From Tanypteryx hageni (Eukaryota; Arthropoda; Insecta; Odonata; Petaluridae), in contig CM054113.1 in the NCBI GenBank assembly GCA_028673005.1, positions 37,328,117-37,392,116 on the forward strand: DNA of 64,000 nt, written 5' to 3'. The position numbers and the translations under genes were made by a program. The notes under the pieces were generated by a model, which made no database searches, was not told the origin of the DNA, and saw only the letters and a list, made by a program, of their open reading frames with translations. Below, piece by piece: positions 46,086 to 58,246 of this stretch. How positions within the stretch are numbered: position 1 is the stretch's first letter; each line of letters opens with the position of its first letter.

Positions 46086-49000
46086 ATGTAATATATATAT
46101 AAAAATAACTTTATTTTTCTACAATTTGGATAATAAGTTTACTCGTGTCATACAGTTATGACATACATTTTATGACCGCTTTATTTCTGCCCTTGTGTTA
46201 AATTTTTTATTATGATTATATCTGGTTGCTTTGATGTTCGGAAAGGAATATTTTATTTGAGGTTTTTATATCAAAATGTTTGCTGCAATTGTGAAAATTC
46301 AAAATTAAACTGCATATGAGAGATTTTGTGCAAGTAGCATTCCGATACAATCTGCTCTTTTGTGGAAAACAAGAAAAGTAGGTAATTAGGGTAGTTTTTT
46401 GAGGTATTTGTTTAAAGTTCAATGTTATACAGTTTGCTCTAAATCCCGTAAATTTTAATTTTGCTACTGACTTTAACTGTTCTTGGCTAAATGGAATATA
46501 TCTTCCGCACATAAAAGACTTCGCGCGAACCGGCTTTCCTATCATCTTGATCTAAATTAGCATGTTTTCGATAAACTTAACTGCTCTCTCAGTCACTCAG
46601 CTTACACTTGAAGTATAACTCTCAAACTTTTGATCAAAGAGGTTTTAGTTAGTCCTAAATTATTATTATATACGCCTACTTCCATCATACTTTTACTCTT
46701 TTTTACTGTAACAAATATTATTTGCTGCCTATAGAAATTTCGTGTAAAACACCTCATGAAAAACAAATGATCATGCAATGAAATATAGTTTTCTCAAAAA
46801 TTTAACCTCAAGAGTATTGATACATTTATGACGTTTTCACATCGTGTTGAAGCGTTTTAGCAATTTTATTTAATGAAAAAGTATTTTCCTCAAACTGCCG
46901 AAATCAGGGAGGAATAATTTTAAATAAGTCGTATTTCAAATCAGCTTTCCCGAAATATTAATGCAAACAACATTTTAGTATTGTACGAATTAAGCGTTAT
47001 ATTTGTTTTTAATTTCATAATTTCTTGGAGCAACACTGGCTAAACAAATATAGGCTTTCGGTAAAATCGCTAGTAAGAGCGCCTTGAAGCTTTACGCCAA
47101 GTACAGAATTTCAGCAAATGAATATGTATATGACATTCTCGGAATCAACCTAATTTGAGTCTCTTACTAGCAACTCTGCGAGGAAAATCCCAAGGTAGGA
47201 TAACGAGTATGATACCTAGGCGCATTTCTGATGGGCGATAAAAACTGAAAAAAAACTGGATCAAATGTCCGTGGTTGTGGTGCCATGTAATGAGGTCCCG
47301 AAGCTTAATAGCCTGCCATTACCGTAACCAGAGCAGTGGCCAATGTCTAAAATACCCATCCTCTCCACTCAAAGTGAGAGAAAAAGTTGGGAATGGGTGA
47401 AGGGTACATACATCTAAAATAATGTATAATGCATGAATGCCCATAATTAGAGTAAGTTTATTTTGCAAAGAAATCTTTCCTCTCATGTGCCGAAATATTC
47501 GCGCTTGTTTGAACTTTGAGATTAATGATTAATGCTTAGACCCGAAATCAAGATTTTCATCACACTTAAGGTAATACACGTTGGAATCGGAAGAAGCAAT
47601 CGATATATTTTAATAACCCTACGGGAATTTCATCTGTTTTTTTGTCAGTGAAAAATTTAATTATGCATCTCTGGAAGTAATGTATGATGCGATATAAATT
47701 TCGAAATTCTTTTAGATGTTACATCGGTACGATTGCCATTATAGTATACCGAGTGTTGCAAAACAACTGAGTTTGCTACCAGAATGGAACAAAATGAGGA
47801 TGTCGCTCGCGTGCGAAGGAAAGTATAGCGCATGCGCAAGTGTCGCTCCGGAGCAAAATGCAGATATTTGTTTGCATTAATTCTTTAGGACCATAGTTGA
47901 AAGAAGTGGATCAAATGGGAGGAATCAATAATAACCGTATAATATGTCATAGCCACTATTTGTTCAAAACGAAACATGGCTAACTGCTTAAGAGAAATCG
48001 TGGAAAAAATTCTCATTAAATGCGACCTCTTGCGGAGCCATTAGGAAGCGTTTCGAGACGGAAAAATGTGTCGGGGATTCAATGGAAGCGAAAAGTAGGA
48101 ATGGCGGAAGAGATGAGTTTTAATGGCTTCAAAAAAATAATGCACGCAATTCCCTCTGCACTCCCTCGTCTCTCTCTTGCACTCAGCGAAACCCTTTGTC
48201 CTTTTTCCGTCGTCCTTTCACAAGCGGCTCTCGTGTGCCAGCCTCACGCCCCGCGATAACTTAACGTTTGCTTAATGAAAAGACTTTTTATGACCGCCGC
48301 CAGAGACCGGAAGGATAAATCCAACGGAACTAGATAACTATTACATTTTCGTCATACCCCTAGCTGTATATTTTTTGAATCTGAAGAGATGTTAGCCCAT
48401 AAAATGCAAATTTATTTTGTGACGCTCTTTCTTGGAAACGAGAACTTTGTTCTTTAATGATTTTGCTCAAGGTCAGACGAATAAATCCATCTATTTGACG
48501 TCACGATCCTTTCATCTTATTTCTCGCTCTTTATGTGCTTTTTGAATAGGACGAGTTTTTGGCGCATAAATGTACTTTTATTCTTTTTAGGATGTTTTTC
48601 TGAGAACGATAACGTGCTTAATGTTAATCATTTTGTCCCTTACCGTTTGTCCAAATTCGTGCAACTTTTGATTATAAAATATTCTAGACTTAATTTTGAT
48701 GGAAAATTTTTGGAATATTAATAATTTCCATGCTGCATATTTTTAATTCGTATCGTTTTTACTAGTGGCGCTGTTTACTTGAAGCTTTTCGTAATTAAAC
48801 GAAACTTACGTAAAATGACTAAAGTTCCCTCTTATAATGACAGTAGATATTTAAAATGTAATAAAACGGAGGAGGGAAGAGGAAACTAGGAATTCTCTGA
48901 ACTATCTCCAGTATTTCTTTTGTGATGCATGACTTTTGGAAAGTTATTTTTGATTCGCAATAAAATTTTCTTCATAACTCGCGGGGGAGAGTGTTAATTT

Positions 49001-52000
49001 ATGTTGCAGAGAGTGCGTGTGAGAGAGAGCGAGAGAGAGCAATTTTTCTTCTATACTTTGTGCTGATTGCTCACTATCTTTAAGCGCCAGGATCGAATAA
49101 AAAATAGAGCACGTGTAAAATTTGAACGGGACGTATCGATAAATATTAATGTTTTTGATTAATAAGTATAAATATGAGTGTTCCAAGTTACGTTTTGTGC
49201 AGAATGTCAGTCACTCTCATCTTATTTCGTGCAATTATTAATCGCTTCCTTTTTCAAAATTTGTTTCGTTTGAAAAAATCGCTAGTCGGGAAAAGGCAAA
49301 CAGGAATTTATTTTAAAATTTCTGTGATTTTTTTAAATTGCCGAACTCTTCTTTTGATTTGATATTTATGTGACGGATTTTTTGTTCTGCTTCATTTTCA
49401 TTTACATTAGAATTCCATTCTTTTAAGGTATAAGAAGAACTAATTTATCGAGCGAAGTTATTCCGTCGATGTTTATACAGTTGAAATTGAAGTTGATGAT
49501 GATGACGTCGATGGCATCTAAATGCATTTTATCTTTGGTAAGTTCTGTAATTAATCGATAGGGAAGTAATCTTACACGTCCTTCCAACATCAGGATGATA
49601 TTAATTATGGAAATCCCCGTGAACTCTACAGTTTCAATCTCCATATTTTTGTGCAGTCTCTTTATGATGTTTATTTAAATTCTGCCCTTCGTTCTATTTA
49701 TAGCGAGCTCTTCCCTGGATAGGCCTTCGTGCCTATCAATCTTTCATTTGTATCTCTGATCCGACTTCTTTTCCACTCCCTCTCTCTCCACACAGTCTCT
49801 CCCTACCTCTCCTTTCGCCATTTTCTCTCCCTCCCTCCTTTCTCCTCCTTTTGGCCGACCTCAGTCACCTGACTCACCTGTCGAAGAATAGACGTCGATT
49901 CCGCTCCACTAGCAACAGGAGATCCTTATTTGGTGAATGACGGGAAAAGAGTGAGAGAGAGAGGGAGAATGTGGGAGATTATTCGCTCCGTGGAGTCCAT
50001 CCATTTTATTCGAATAGTTCGATGCTCATGTGAATGCCAACGTCGATGGATTTCGGTCCCTTTTATTTCGGACCACAGAGCCCTCTCTATCTGTCCCTAT
50101 AAAACGCCCCTTCATCTTTGTGTGCTTTGAGGAAAAGGGATAACCTTTGTGTCCCTTTTTGGCGGGTTAATTAGGAACGGTTTCTCTTTGATTTGTCGAA
50201 TGTTAATGAAGGAATTTATTTTCGTTGTGCCTTTTCGATTCATCGGTTTTTACGGTTTTTATTTATTATGTAGTTCTTTGAATGATCAGTATTGGGTAAT
50301 TGGTAGGTTATTTTTTGAATCCCCGTGTCGTCAAGTTTAAATGAATGTACTCTTCATAATGCATTATTTTTACGCATTTCAAATAAATACTTTAGTTTTA
50401 TTTGTTGGCCGTCATTTATCTTTTTTCTCGATAAAACGAGTGTAAGAACATGTCTACTCCAAAGAATGAATTCTAGCGTGAGATACAAAGCCAGACGCTC
50501 TTCCCAAACCCAAAAGTTACAGATAGAATCGCTCGCAGATTTTATTTTACGTCTTTTTATTGACAACTTTTTTATTCTTTTTTCAATCGCACGATGATGA
50601 GCTGGCATCGATTTTTGTTAGACCTCGTCCATTCTTGGGTGCGCATTCGCTCGTCATATTTCTTCCCAAGGTTCTTTTCTCACCTTCTCCGAATCTCAAT
50701 AAGAGGGCTTCCACTCTTTAGAAAGAGTGAAATTTTCTCTCTCACGGAATGATCCAACTCTTTAACATATCCAACACCCATTCGATGGAAAAGTTTATTA
50801 CCTCCTATAAGAATTTTACTTCAATAGTAATTTTTTTGCGAAAATTTTCTTATGGGGTTGATAAGATTAAAAATCCAGTGTATTATGCAACTTTTCCTTT
50901 GGCTCATTCTTTCATGTAATCAGGGACTTATCTCTAGAGAAATTTATATATCGACGAAAAATTGTGGTTACTCGTAATGAAAAATGTGATAACTTTCTTA
51001 CTCAGAGTAATGCATGCGCTCCACTTTATTTGCTCGGCGAAAACATCTGTCCTGTCTACTTCTTGTGTTATCGGTTCATTTAAGCATCTCTATAGCATCG
51101 CTGGGAAACTATTCATAACGACAAAATTGTTTTTAAGAAGAACTTAGTATTTCATTGTTCACGCACTTTATTCTTGGTATTGATAATAAATACAAGTTTA
51201 CTTTCGGGTTATTTGCTGAATCAAGCAATTTATTCGTATAATCTCCGTATCGGTTGGAAACATGCGCGCGAATATCTTGACATGGTAAACAACAAGCTCA
51301 TGGACATTAATATATGTCAATCTCTAGGGCTTCGATGCATAAGTTTGCTTTGATAAACATAAATGGAATTTGGACTTCCTTGCACGGTACGTGGATGCCA
51401 TTCATTTGAAAAATGATGCATTTAGCTAATCTATCGATATTAATAAAAATAGGAGATTATTTTGCTGACGCAGTATGAAAAGGCGCGTTTTATTTATTGA
51501 GGTTTATTTATAATTGTAAACTTAAAATTATTTATAAATTTAGTAACATAATTATATGACAAAGTAATTTATTCAACAATTGATTAAGTTTTTTATCAAT
51601 AACAAATTTAATTTGAAAATTTTGGAGACATCCCCTATCGTCCACTGATTTTTCAAAAAAACATTTCTTCTGCAGTGTTATAGATGGCATTAAAGGTCAC
51701 ACAAATAGTGAAAATTTTAATTTTCTATCTATGACCATTTGCTCAGAGATTTATTTTGAAATTGGGCAGAGGGACAGACAGGGCGAAAAGAATGAGACGC
51801 GCTAAAAACCATGTCGGTTTTTCTTCTTCTTTTCACGAATAGATCAGGAAAGCGTCGTTACTTTCCCTGAATGTGAACTGGAAAAGTTTCAAATAAGGCA
51901 TTTCAAAGGCATTAATATCTCCCTTGCTTGAATTAAATGTTATAGGAATAACTTTAATTTCCTTTATTCCATCGTTCCACAACCTTTTATCTGTCGCGAC

Positions 52001-52233
52001 ACACATGACGATCGATTATAACGTGCGCGACACACTGGACACTTCAATTCGTCGAACTAAAAATGAGTAATATGTAATAATGAAGAGTTTCAGCATAAAC
52101 ATTGTTTTTATTATTGTTAATAATTAGAGGCTCGGCTCCTACGCGCTAAGCTCGGCAAGCTCGTGCCCCGAGGCGAATTCGTCCGCTGCCCGTGTGCAAC
52201 CCTGAACATCTTTTTGGTATAAGGTATAAAATT
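46086..52233. other. Long non-coding stretch, no recognised gene
   Basis: Mostly AT-rich. 48000-48310 is GC-richer. A GAGA run lies at 49018-49040. A CT-rich patch lies at 49765-49860. 51995-52040 contains GTCGCGACACAC and GCGCGACACAC, reminiscent of the hAT-like end at 56280-56340. Short frames only, none recognised. Confidence 0.4.
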
Positions 52234-53025
52234 ACTAGTAGAAGGTGCTTGCATACTGCAAGCATTTAATCTCACCTTGAAAAAAATATTAATTTTTCAG
52301 AGAGATATTTCATCATGAGAAATATTTCTTTAATTCTAAAGATTTCTCCTCTGGACGGGTTTCGTTTTTTCATTATGGAACAATAATGTAGTAAAACAAT
52401 AACTAATTTTTGCAATTTTCGAAATATTATACTTTTTGCACATTGATTTAATAATGCCACAAATTTCTGCCAAATTTTAAATTTATAGTACAATTAGAAG
52501 TGAATAACATTTATGTAATTGTTTAAATTTAAATAAATTTTAACGGCCAAAATAACAATTTTATTGATAAATTGAAATGTGTATTCGTTTACACAAACTA
52601 ACCTCTAAATAATTTAAAAATTTCAGCACCCTAACTTGCGGCGTAGTGTCTAAGCATTTAGCTATTTGTTTAAACTTTAAGAATTTTTAACTGCCGAACA
52701 AATAAAAATATCAAAATTTCTATAATCCCTATTTCGTTTTTTTACATTCCCTTCTTCTAAAAAAAATTTCAGCTCCGTAGCACATTTGAAAATACATAAA
52801 CCTTGAAAATTTGTTTAAACAATTGCGAATTTTTAGCGGCCGCATTGTTGCACTTTTTTAAGATTTTAGTTTTTTCTAGTCGGTTTTGCACAAAATCCTA
52901 CCAATGAAAAACATTTCTAATCTCCAGCTCATCTGGAAGTGCCTAAACATTAGTATCCTCCTGTATGTTACATGTTAAATGTTATATCCTCCTCCTCTGT
53001 AAGAAACGTCGATATATAGTGATAT
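52234..53025 (+). repeat. Dispersed ~790-bp repeat, copy 2
   Basis: It matches 13204-13980 end to end. It opens with the ACTAGTA phrase and the TGCTTGCA/TGCAAGCA hairpin (52246-52264), has internal units anchored near 52521, 52667 and 52813, and ends with GTCGATATATAGTGATAT. The LINE ORF frame begins formally inside it (52965), but that start is not biologically meaningful. The position directly upstream of a LINE could mean it is the LINE's 5' region or simply a nested insertion. Confidence 0.8.
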
Positions 53026-53044
53026 CTAACCCTATTTTCGGACT

Positions 53045-53310
53045 TCTCTCTTCTTTCCTCCCACTCCTCTTCCCTCTCTCTCACCTCCCTCTCTCTCTAC
53101 CTCCCTCTCACTCTACCTCCCTATCTCTCTCTCTACCTCCCTTTCTCTCTCTACCTCCATTTCTCTCTCTCTACCTCCCTTTCTCTCTCTCTACCTCCCT
53201 TTCTCTCTCTACCTCCCTCGCTCTCTCTCTCTCTACCTCCCTCGCTCTCTCTCTACCTCTCTCTCTCTCTCTACCTCTCTCTCTCTCTCTCTCTACCTCC
53301 CTCTTTCCCT
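53045..53310. repeat. (CT)n / CTACCTCC microsatellite
   Basis: Runs of CTCT are interrupted by repeated CTACCTCC units. It stays open in one plus-strand frame and extends the LINE ORF artificially with Ser/Leu-rich codons. Confidence 0.9.
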
Positions 53311-53379
53311 CAATCCTTGCGACCCGGATTTTATACCTGGATTCCCCCAAAATCTTGCTTTGTACTTCATCCTCCCCTT

Positions 53380-54905
53380 TCATGGGGAATTCTCCTCATT
53401 GCAACCTCTCTGATGACCTTTCCACTCGTAAATTGCTCTCTTCTTACTTAAAACCATTTCCACGAGCCTTTCAGCTGATTTATCTTATCGTACAAAGCCT
53501 CACTGCGCATCTAGATGAGTTACGAACCATACTTCCTTCTAATGACGTTCATGTAATATCCTTGGCCGAAACTTGGCTTAAACCTTCCAACTCCTCTTCT
53601 ACTATAGACATACCTGGTTACCGTTTTTATCGCAACGATCGCTTAGGGAAAGTTGGTGGTGGTATGGGTTTTTACGTACAAAATGATTTGAAATGTAAAG
53701 TGATTGCTGCAAGTGAACCTCAATGCACAAGAAAGCCTGAATTTCTCTTCTTAGAAACTTTAGTCAATGCCAAAAAACTTTTACGAAGAATAATTTATCG
53801 ACCTCCCAAAATAGCCCATCTATCAGACTTATACGACATATTTTCGAATTTTACTACCAATTATGAACACATAATAATCACCGGTGATTTTAATGCCAAT
53901 TTTACAGATAGTTCTCATGATACTGATTTTTTAAAACATTCCTTTAATTCGCATGGTCTCAATATCGTTCCGCTGAATCCGACTAGCAACATCCAAACAG
54001 CTTCAACCTGGATTGATTTAGCCGTTACGACAAACCTTGGAAAAACAATAACTCATGGTCAATTGCCAGTCCTAGGAATTTCTTCTCATGACCTAATCTT
54101 CTTAGTATACTCACTCAATTCGTCAAAATTCAAACAAACATTTATGCGTCACCGAGATATAAAAGGGATAGATGACTTTGAATTAATGAACGAAGCCTCT
54201 ACTCTTTCGTGGTATACCATTGAATTTATCGATGATATTAATAAAAAAGTTGAAGTCTTAAACACTTTATTAATTCAGTTACTTGACCAGTTCGCACCTG
54301 AAAAAACCATTCGCATTTCCAAACCTCGCGCGCCCTGGGTTAATGACGAAATTAAAAGAATGATGGCGCATCGCGATTCGGTTTTTCGTTTGTTCAAAAG
54401 AACAAAAAACGATAATATTTTCGACAAATATAAGCGCATTAGAAACAAAACGAAACAGCTAATCAGAAATGCAAAAATTAGATTTATTCATTCAATAGCT
54501 AGTCCGAACGAATCACCTTCGATTATTTGGAAAAAACTTGGGTCGATTGGTATTAGCAAACAAAATGACTTTAAACTGCATCCATACATATCATTAGACT
54601 CGTTAAATGCTAAATTCTCTACATCCTCGAATGTCATTAATGATAAAATAAAAAGAGAAATTATTAATTCGATTACTCCCGCAACCGAAAAATCAAACAA
54701 AGATTTTAACCCGTTCAGGTTCATCCCGGTCACTCAATTCCAAGTGCTCTATGCATTTCGAAAAATTAAATCTAAAGCACAAGGGTCAGATGGCATTCCT
54801 ACTATCTTCATCAAGAAATCGATACATATTATTCTACCAATAATAACTAATATATTTAACTGCTCCCTATCTAAAAAAAATTTCCAGTGCAATGGAAACG
54901 CGCTT
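53380..54905 (+). pseudogene. LINE endonuclease and linker region
   Basis: This is an open plus-strand frame that begins meaningfully near 53380. Endonuclease landmarks in order are VQSLTAHLDELR (normally NVQSL; the catalytic Asn is Ile here), SLAETWLKPS (catalytic Glu), GYRFYRNDR, YRPPK, IITGDFNANF (Asp and Asn), ASTWIDLAV (Asp), and ISSHDLIFL, where SDH is usual so the Asp is Ser. It then continues through a basic linker (RAPWVNDEIKRMM, YKRIRNKTKQLIRNAK) common to Jockey/CR1-type ORF2 proteins, and enters the RT fingers (GSDGIPTIFI near 54785). The frame is lost near 54890. The product would nick DNA to prime reverse transcription; two altered catalytic positions suggest a weakened or dead nuclease. 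Codons upstream of 53370 are microsatellite or other repeat. Confidence 0.82.
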
Positions 54906-56190
54906 TCATAAGGCCATTACCAAAGAAATCAAAATCGGCTGAAATCAACGGTTTTCGCCCAATTAACTTTTTGCCTACCTTATCAAAAGCCTTAGAAAAA
55001 TTAGCACATGAACAAATCACGCTCTTTCTAAACGAAAATCAATTGTTAGATCCCTTTCAATTTGGCTTTCGTTAATCTCACAGCACCACCACTACTCTTG
55101 TAAAAATATCCGATGACATTCACCGCGCAATGGACAAACGGGAAGTTACAACCCTAGTACTACTGGATTTCAGTAAAGCTTTCGACTCGATAGACAAAGA
55201 TGTTCTGCTGTCAAAACTGCTCGCAATGAATTTCTCGCCGTCAGCCATAAGTTGGATATCTTATTTAAGCGATCATTCCCAACAAGTTATTTCCATTAAT
55301 TCTTCCTCTGATTGGCTTATTAATGGAAGAGGCGTCCCACAGGGCTCAATTTTGGGTCTCCTACTATTTTCTTTGTACGTAAATGACTGCTCCTTGTCCC
55401 TTAAATACTGCAATCATCACCTTTATGCAGATGACTTGCAAATATATTCAAGTTCTACCGCAAACGATCTCGCGAGAACCCTAAAGAATATCAATAAGGA
55501 CTTAGAAATGCTAGAGATGTGGAGCAATAAAACTTTCTTAGTATCAATCCAGAAAAATCACAGGCTATATTAATTGGTTACCCTAAGATATTAGCCTATA
55601 TTAATAGCAAATACAACTATACCTTATTGTAAAGTGGTAAAAAATCTAGGATTGCTTATAGATGAAACCCTCTCTTGGTCCCCACATGCTATAAATGTGT
55701 GTAGAACAGTAAACTCATCTCTTCACTCACTTAGGAAGTTAAGCAGCAGTACTCCGGTTTCTCTAAAGAAGCATCTGGTAACTTCACTCATTATTCTGCA
55801 TTTTGACTATGTTGCTATAGCCTACCAAGATTTATCTCAAGAGTTGTCGTTAAAGATTCAGAGAACACATAACGCGTGCATTAGATATATTTTTAATCTG
55901 AAGAAATCAGACCACATTTCTGATTCACCCGTGAAACTAAACTGGTTAAATTTGGAGTCCCGAAGATGCCTCCACTTGCTTTCCTTACTATACCAATTAC
56001 TTACTTCTAACAATCCACATTATCTTTCCACGGAATTCAGGAGTATAATACCAGAGGGAGCCATAAACTCCTTATTCCTCATCACAGAACAGTAATTTTA
56101 AACAAGTTCTTATGTAATATTATGAATACGGCAACAATGCTGGTTGCTCTTGGCAACGAAACGGCTCTGATATGGTCCGGTATTACACTA
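54887..56190 (+). pseudogene. LINE reverse transcriptase, frameshifted
   Basis: This continues the RT in a new frame. WKRAFIRPLPKK and NGFRPINFLPTLSKALEKL come first, then DPFQFGFR followed by TAA (55073-55075), then SHSTTTTLV. Motif A is LLDFSKAFDSIDKDVL near 55165. GRGVPQGSILG lies near 55330, and motif C is YADD intact at 55424-55435. After LEMWSN the frame shifts near 55550; INPEKSQAILIGYP follows in the other frame, then VKNLGLLIDETLSW, and the C-terminal YVAIAYQDLS and KLNWLNLESRR. A last frameshift near 56055 restores LLIPHHRTVILNK. All palm aspartates are kept, so inactivation is by frame only. It belongs with the Jockey/CR1-like group by motif style. Confidence 0.85.
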
Positions 56191-56269
56191 ACGTGTTATT
56201 ATTAAAGATGACCCAAGGGAAATACATAAACTACTCTCTTAAAAATTATCTTATTTTTTACGTCGTTTT

Positions 56270-56345
56270 TTAAATTTTCGGCGACATCTCCCGACTCATC
56301 GCGACACACCATTGTGTCGCGGCACACAGGCTGAGAACCGATGCG
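56270..56345. mobile_element. Candidate hAT-type terminus (solo end)
   Basis: CGCGACACACC followed by GTGTCGCGGCACACAGGC and GAGAACCG resembles, on the minus strand, a CGGTTCTCAGCCTGTGTGCC hAT end. No partner end or TSD was found. 51995-52040 has related words. Tentative. Confidence 0.35.
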
Positions 56346-57268
56346 TTTACTCGAAGCATTGTTAGAAAAAGTTCTCTCTGACGAGAATCTCTTGAAAACA
56401 TCCCTCAGCTTCCTTTCAGTCGTTATGGAATCTGCATGTTATAGCTTATTATCGACGCTTGACGCATGCGAAAGAAAACAAAATGTAAGATAAAGGAGTA
56501 TCTGCAAGCGTCATTTCGCTGAAACGCGTCTGAAATACTTTTGTGCAAATAGTTGAAGAAATTTCTCGTCCTTTTGATCACTCCATTTTTTATGCTTTTT
56601 ATGTTGCTTGCGTCCTTCACTTTATCTTTCAAAATTCGATATCCTTTGCCACTATGGATTGTTCTTTAAAACTAATTTTCTCACATATTCTCTTCACGTT
56701 TACCTTTCCCTTCGTTTTCATTCTCTTTTGTTTACATTTTCGCTTTTGTCCCATCCATATTATCCTACTCCCCCCTCTCCCTCCCCTCTCTCCGTCTCCT
56801 TATTTCATTCTTTCTGTATTTTTTCTTGGCAGATTAAAGGAAGTAGTGGGAGGGGGGGAAGGCAAATAGTTGCCGGGGAGTTCATTCGTTCGACGAAATC
56901 AGAACCCCCATTGAAACGAGGAAAATAGTTCTGATTTGGATTTCTTCCCTGCCTCCATTTTCGCCCCTTCTTCCTCCCCTTTCCACTCTGTTCGCTTCGC
57001 TGAAGAAACTTCTCACCCCAATGGCCAAAAGCGATGGGAAAACCTTACATCTTTTGCAATCCCTGTCTCTTTCACGCTTACATAGCTTCCGATGCGCACC
57101 CTACTCATCACGACCCTCTGTCTCATCTCGCTATCAAAGAATTTGTAGAAATGGGAATAAAACTTGGGAACGATGTTGAGCGTGTTCTTAACTAGACTTT
57201 GAGGTCATATCTTTCGGTTCTTAATTCACCCAAATTCCAAGTACGTAAATTCGTCAACATTGCTTGTT
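56346..57268. other. Non-coding stretch, no recognised gene
   Basis: Pyrimidine-rich patches occur at 56690-56830 and 56930-57000. Open frames there are compositional. Confidence 0.4.
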
Positions 57269-57770
57269 TTCAATAAGATGCTCCTCGGTGTTTGCCGTAA
57301 TGCCACTCTTGTCTCCTGTCACTTATCGAGCTCTTTAAGCGTTTTTATATACCATTTTAATCTAACCTCCGATTAAATTTTTTATTAGTTACGAAAAATG
57401 CGGACTTTAGTATTTGTCACTGTCTTCTCCTGTCACTTGTCGAATTCTTAAGCATTTCTTATTTTCAATGAGATGGCTCCTTAGTGTAAGTGTAAAGCGA
57501 AGGAAAATCTCCGAAACCATTCTATTAGATTAAAAATAGTCGATATATATTTCGGTTAATCGAAATACGTATCGGCTATTTTTAAATCTAATTGACTGAC
57601 TTCGGAGATTTTCCTTTGCTTTACATTTTAGCATTAGCCATTCTAGCTCGTATCTTCTCTTGGCTCCTTAGTGTTTGCCGTATGCCCACTGCAGTCTCCT
57701 GTCACTTATTGAGCTCATAAGTATTTTGTTTATATGCCATTTTAATGTAACATTTTCCATTTTTCATTAT
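57269..57770. repeat. Small tandem array, interrupted
   Basis: Diverged units recur at about 57269-57370, 57418-57487 and 57661-57770. They share TTTCAATRAGATG.CTCC, TTAGTGTTTGCCGTA, CACTC..GTCTCCTGTCACTT, GAGCTC and CCATTTTAAT. A foldback insertion with a 14-bp duplication splits the array. Confidence 0.75.
57474..57674. mobile_element. Foldback insertion with 14-bp target-site duplication
   Basis: TGGCTCCTTAGTGT occurs exactly at 57474-57487 and again at 57661-57674. The 173 bp between them includes an inverted repeat (57491-57515 against 57601-57625 with one mismatch, extending inward with gaps around AGATTAAAAATAG / CTATTTTTAAATCT). The other tandem unit at about 57280-57300 shows the uninterrupted junction (GCTCCTCGGTGTTTGCCG). 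There is no ORF. Confidence 0.8.
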
Positions 57771-57964
57771 TGATGCAGGACATGGAATTAATTGATTCAT
57801 TTGCCATATTTTCATAATAATTTTGGTTTTCCTCAGATTTCGTGAAATCGATTAATGAATCAAAATTTGCACAAACACTTTTATGCAAAATAGAAGAATA
57901 CAATTGATGCTAACTTGGAATCCGTTCGAAGTTCTGAAGTCACTAATCTATTACTAGTTGTATG

Positions 57965-58246
57965 TTCGGCATCAGAGCCGGGACAAGGCATTTTTTCACC
58001 CTAGGTAAGGTTTGAAAATTACTCCCCTCTCCTAATGATAGTTTACGGTGCACAATTTTATCTCTCAAAACTAGTATATTTACACTGTAGAGGTAAAATA
58101 AATATGTAAAATATATTTTATAATATAAAACATTGCACTTCAAAGTTCAAATTTTCAGTCGCTGCCCTGCCTCCTCCCTCATAAGTGCGTTGCGCCCTAG
58201 TCGGGTGCCTCGCTCGCCTAGGCCTTGTCCCGGCTCTGCTCGGCAT
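57965..58246. mobile_element. hAT-like MITE, CAGAGYCGGGACAAG family, copy 2
   Basis: The element is 57973-58238 (266 bp). CAGAGCCGGGACAAGGC at the left is an exact 17-bp inversion of the right end. The 8-mers next to it, TTCGGCAT (57965-57972) and CTCGGCAT (58239-58246), differ at one base, consistent with an 8-bp hAT-type TSD. The interior matches the reverse complement of 39095-39346. It is non-autonomous with no ORF; overlapping frames here are by-products. Confidence 0.88.

Larger units (their letters stand above)
53370..56200 (+). mobile_element. Jockey/CR1-like LINE, endonuclease plus RT, inactive
   Basis: This is a plus-strand non-LTR retrotransposon of about 2.8 kb. It has an N-terminal endonuclease and a complete RT palm in order, followed by the usual C-terminal region. 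The boundaries are approximate: upstream it merges with a CT microsatellite and copy 2 of the 780-bp repeat, and downstream no tail or TSD was found. Coding frames change near 54890, 55550 and 56055, with a TAA at 55073-55075. No ORF1 (gag-like, zinc knuckle) was found upstream. Confidence 0.82.

Noticed and set aside
52965..53369. N-terminal ~135 codons of the 648-codon plus-strand frame
   Set aside because: They are encoded by the end of the dispersed repeat and a CT microsatellite; the LINE coding similarity starts only near 53380.
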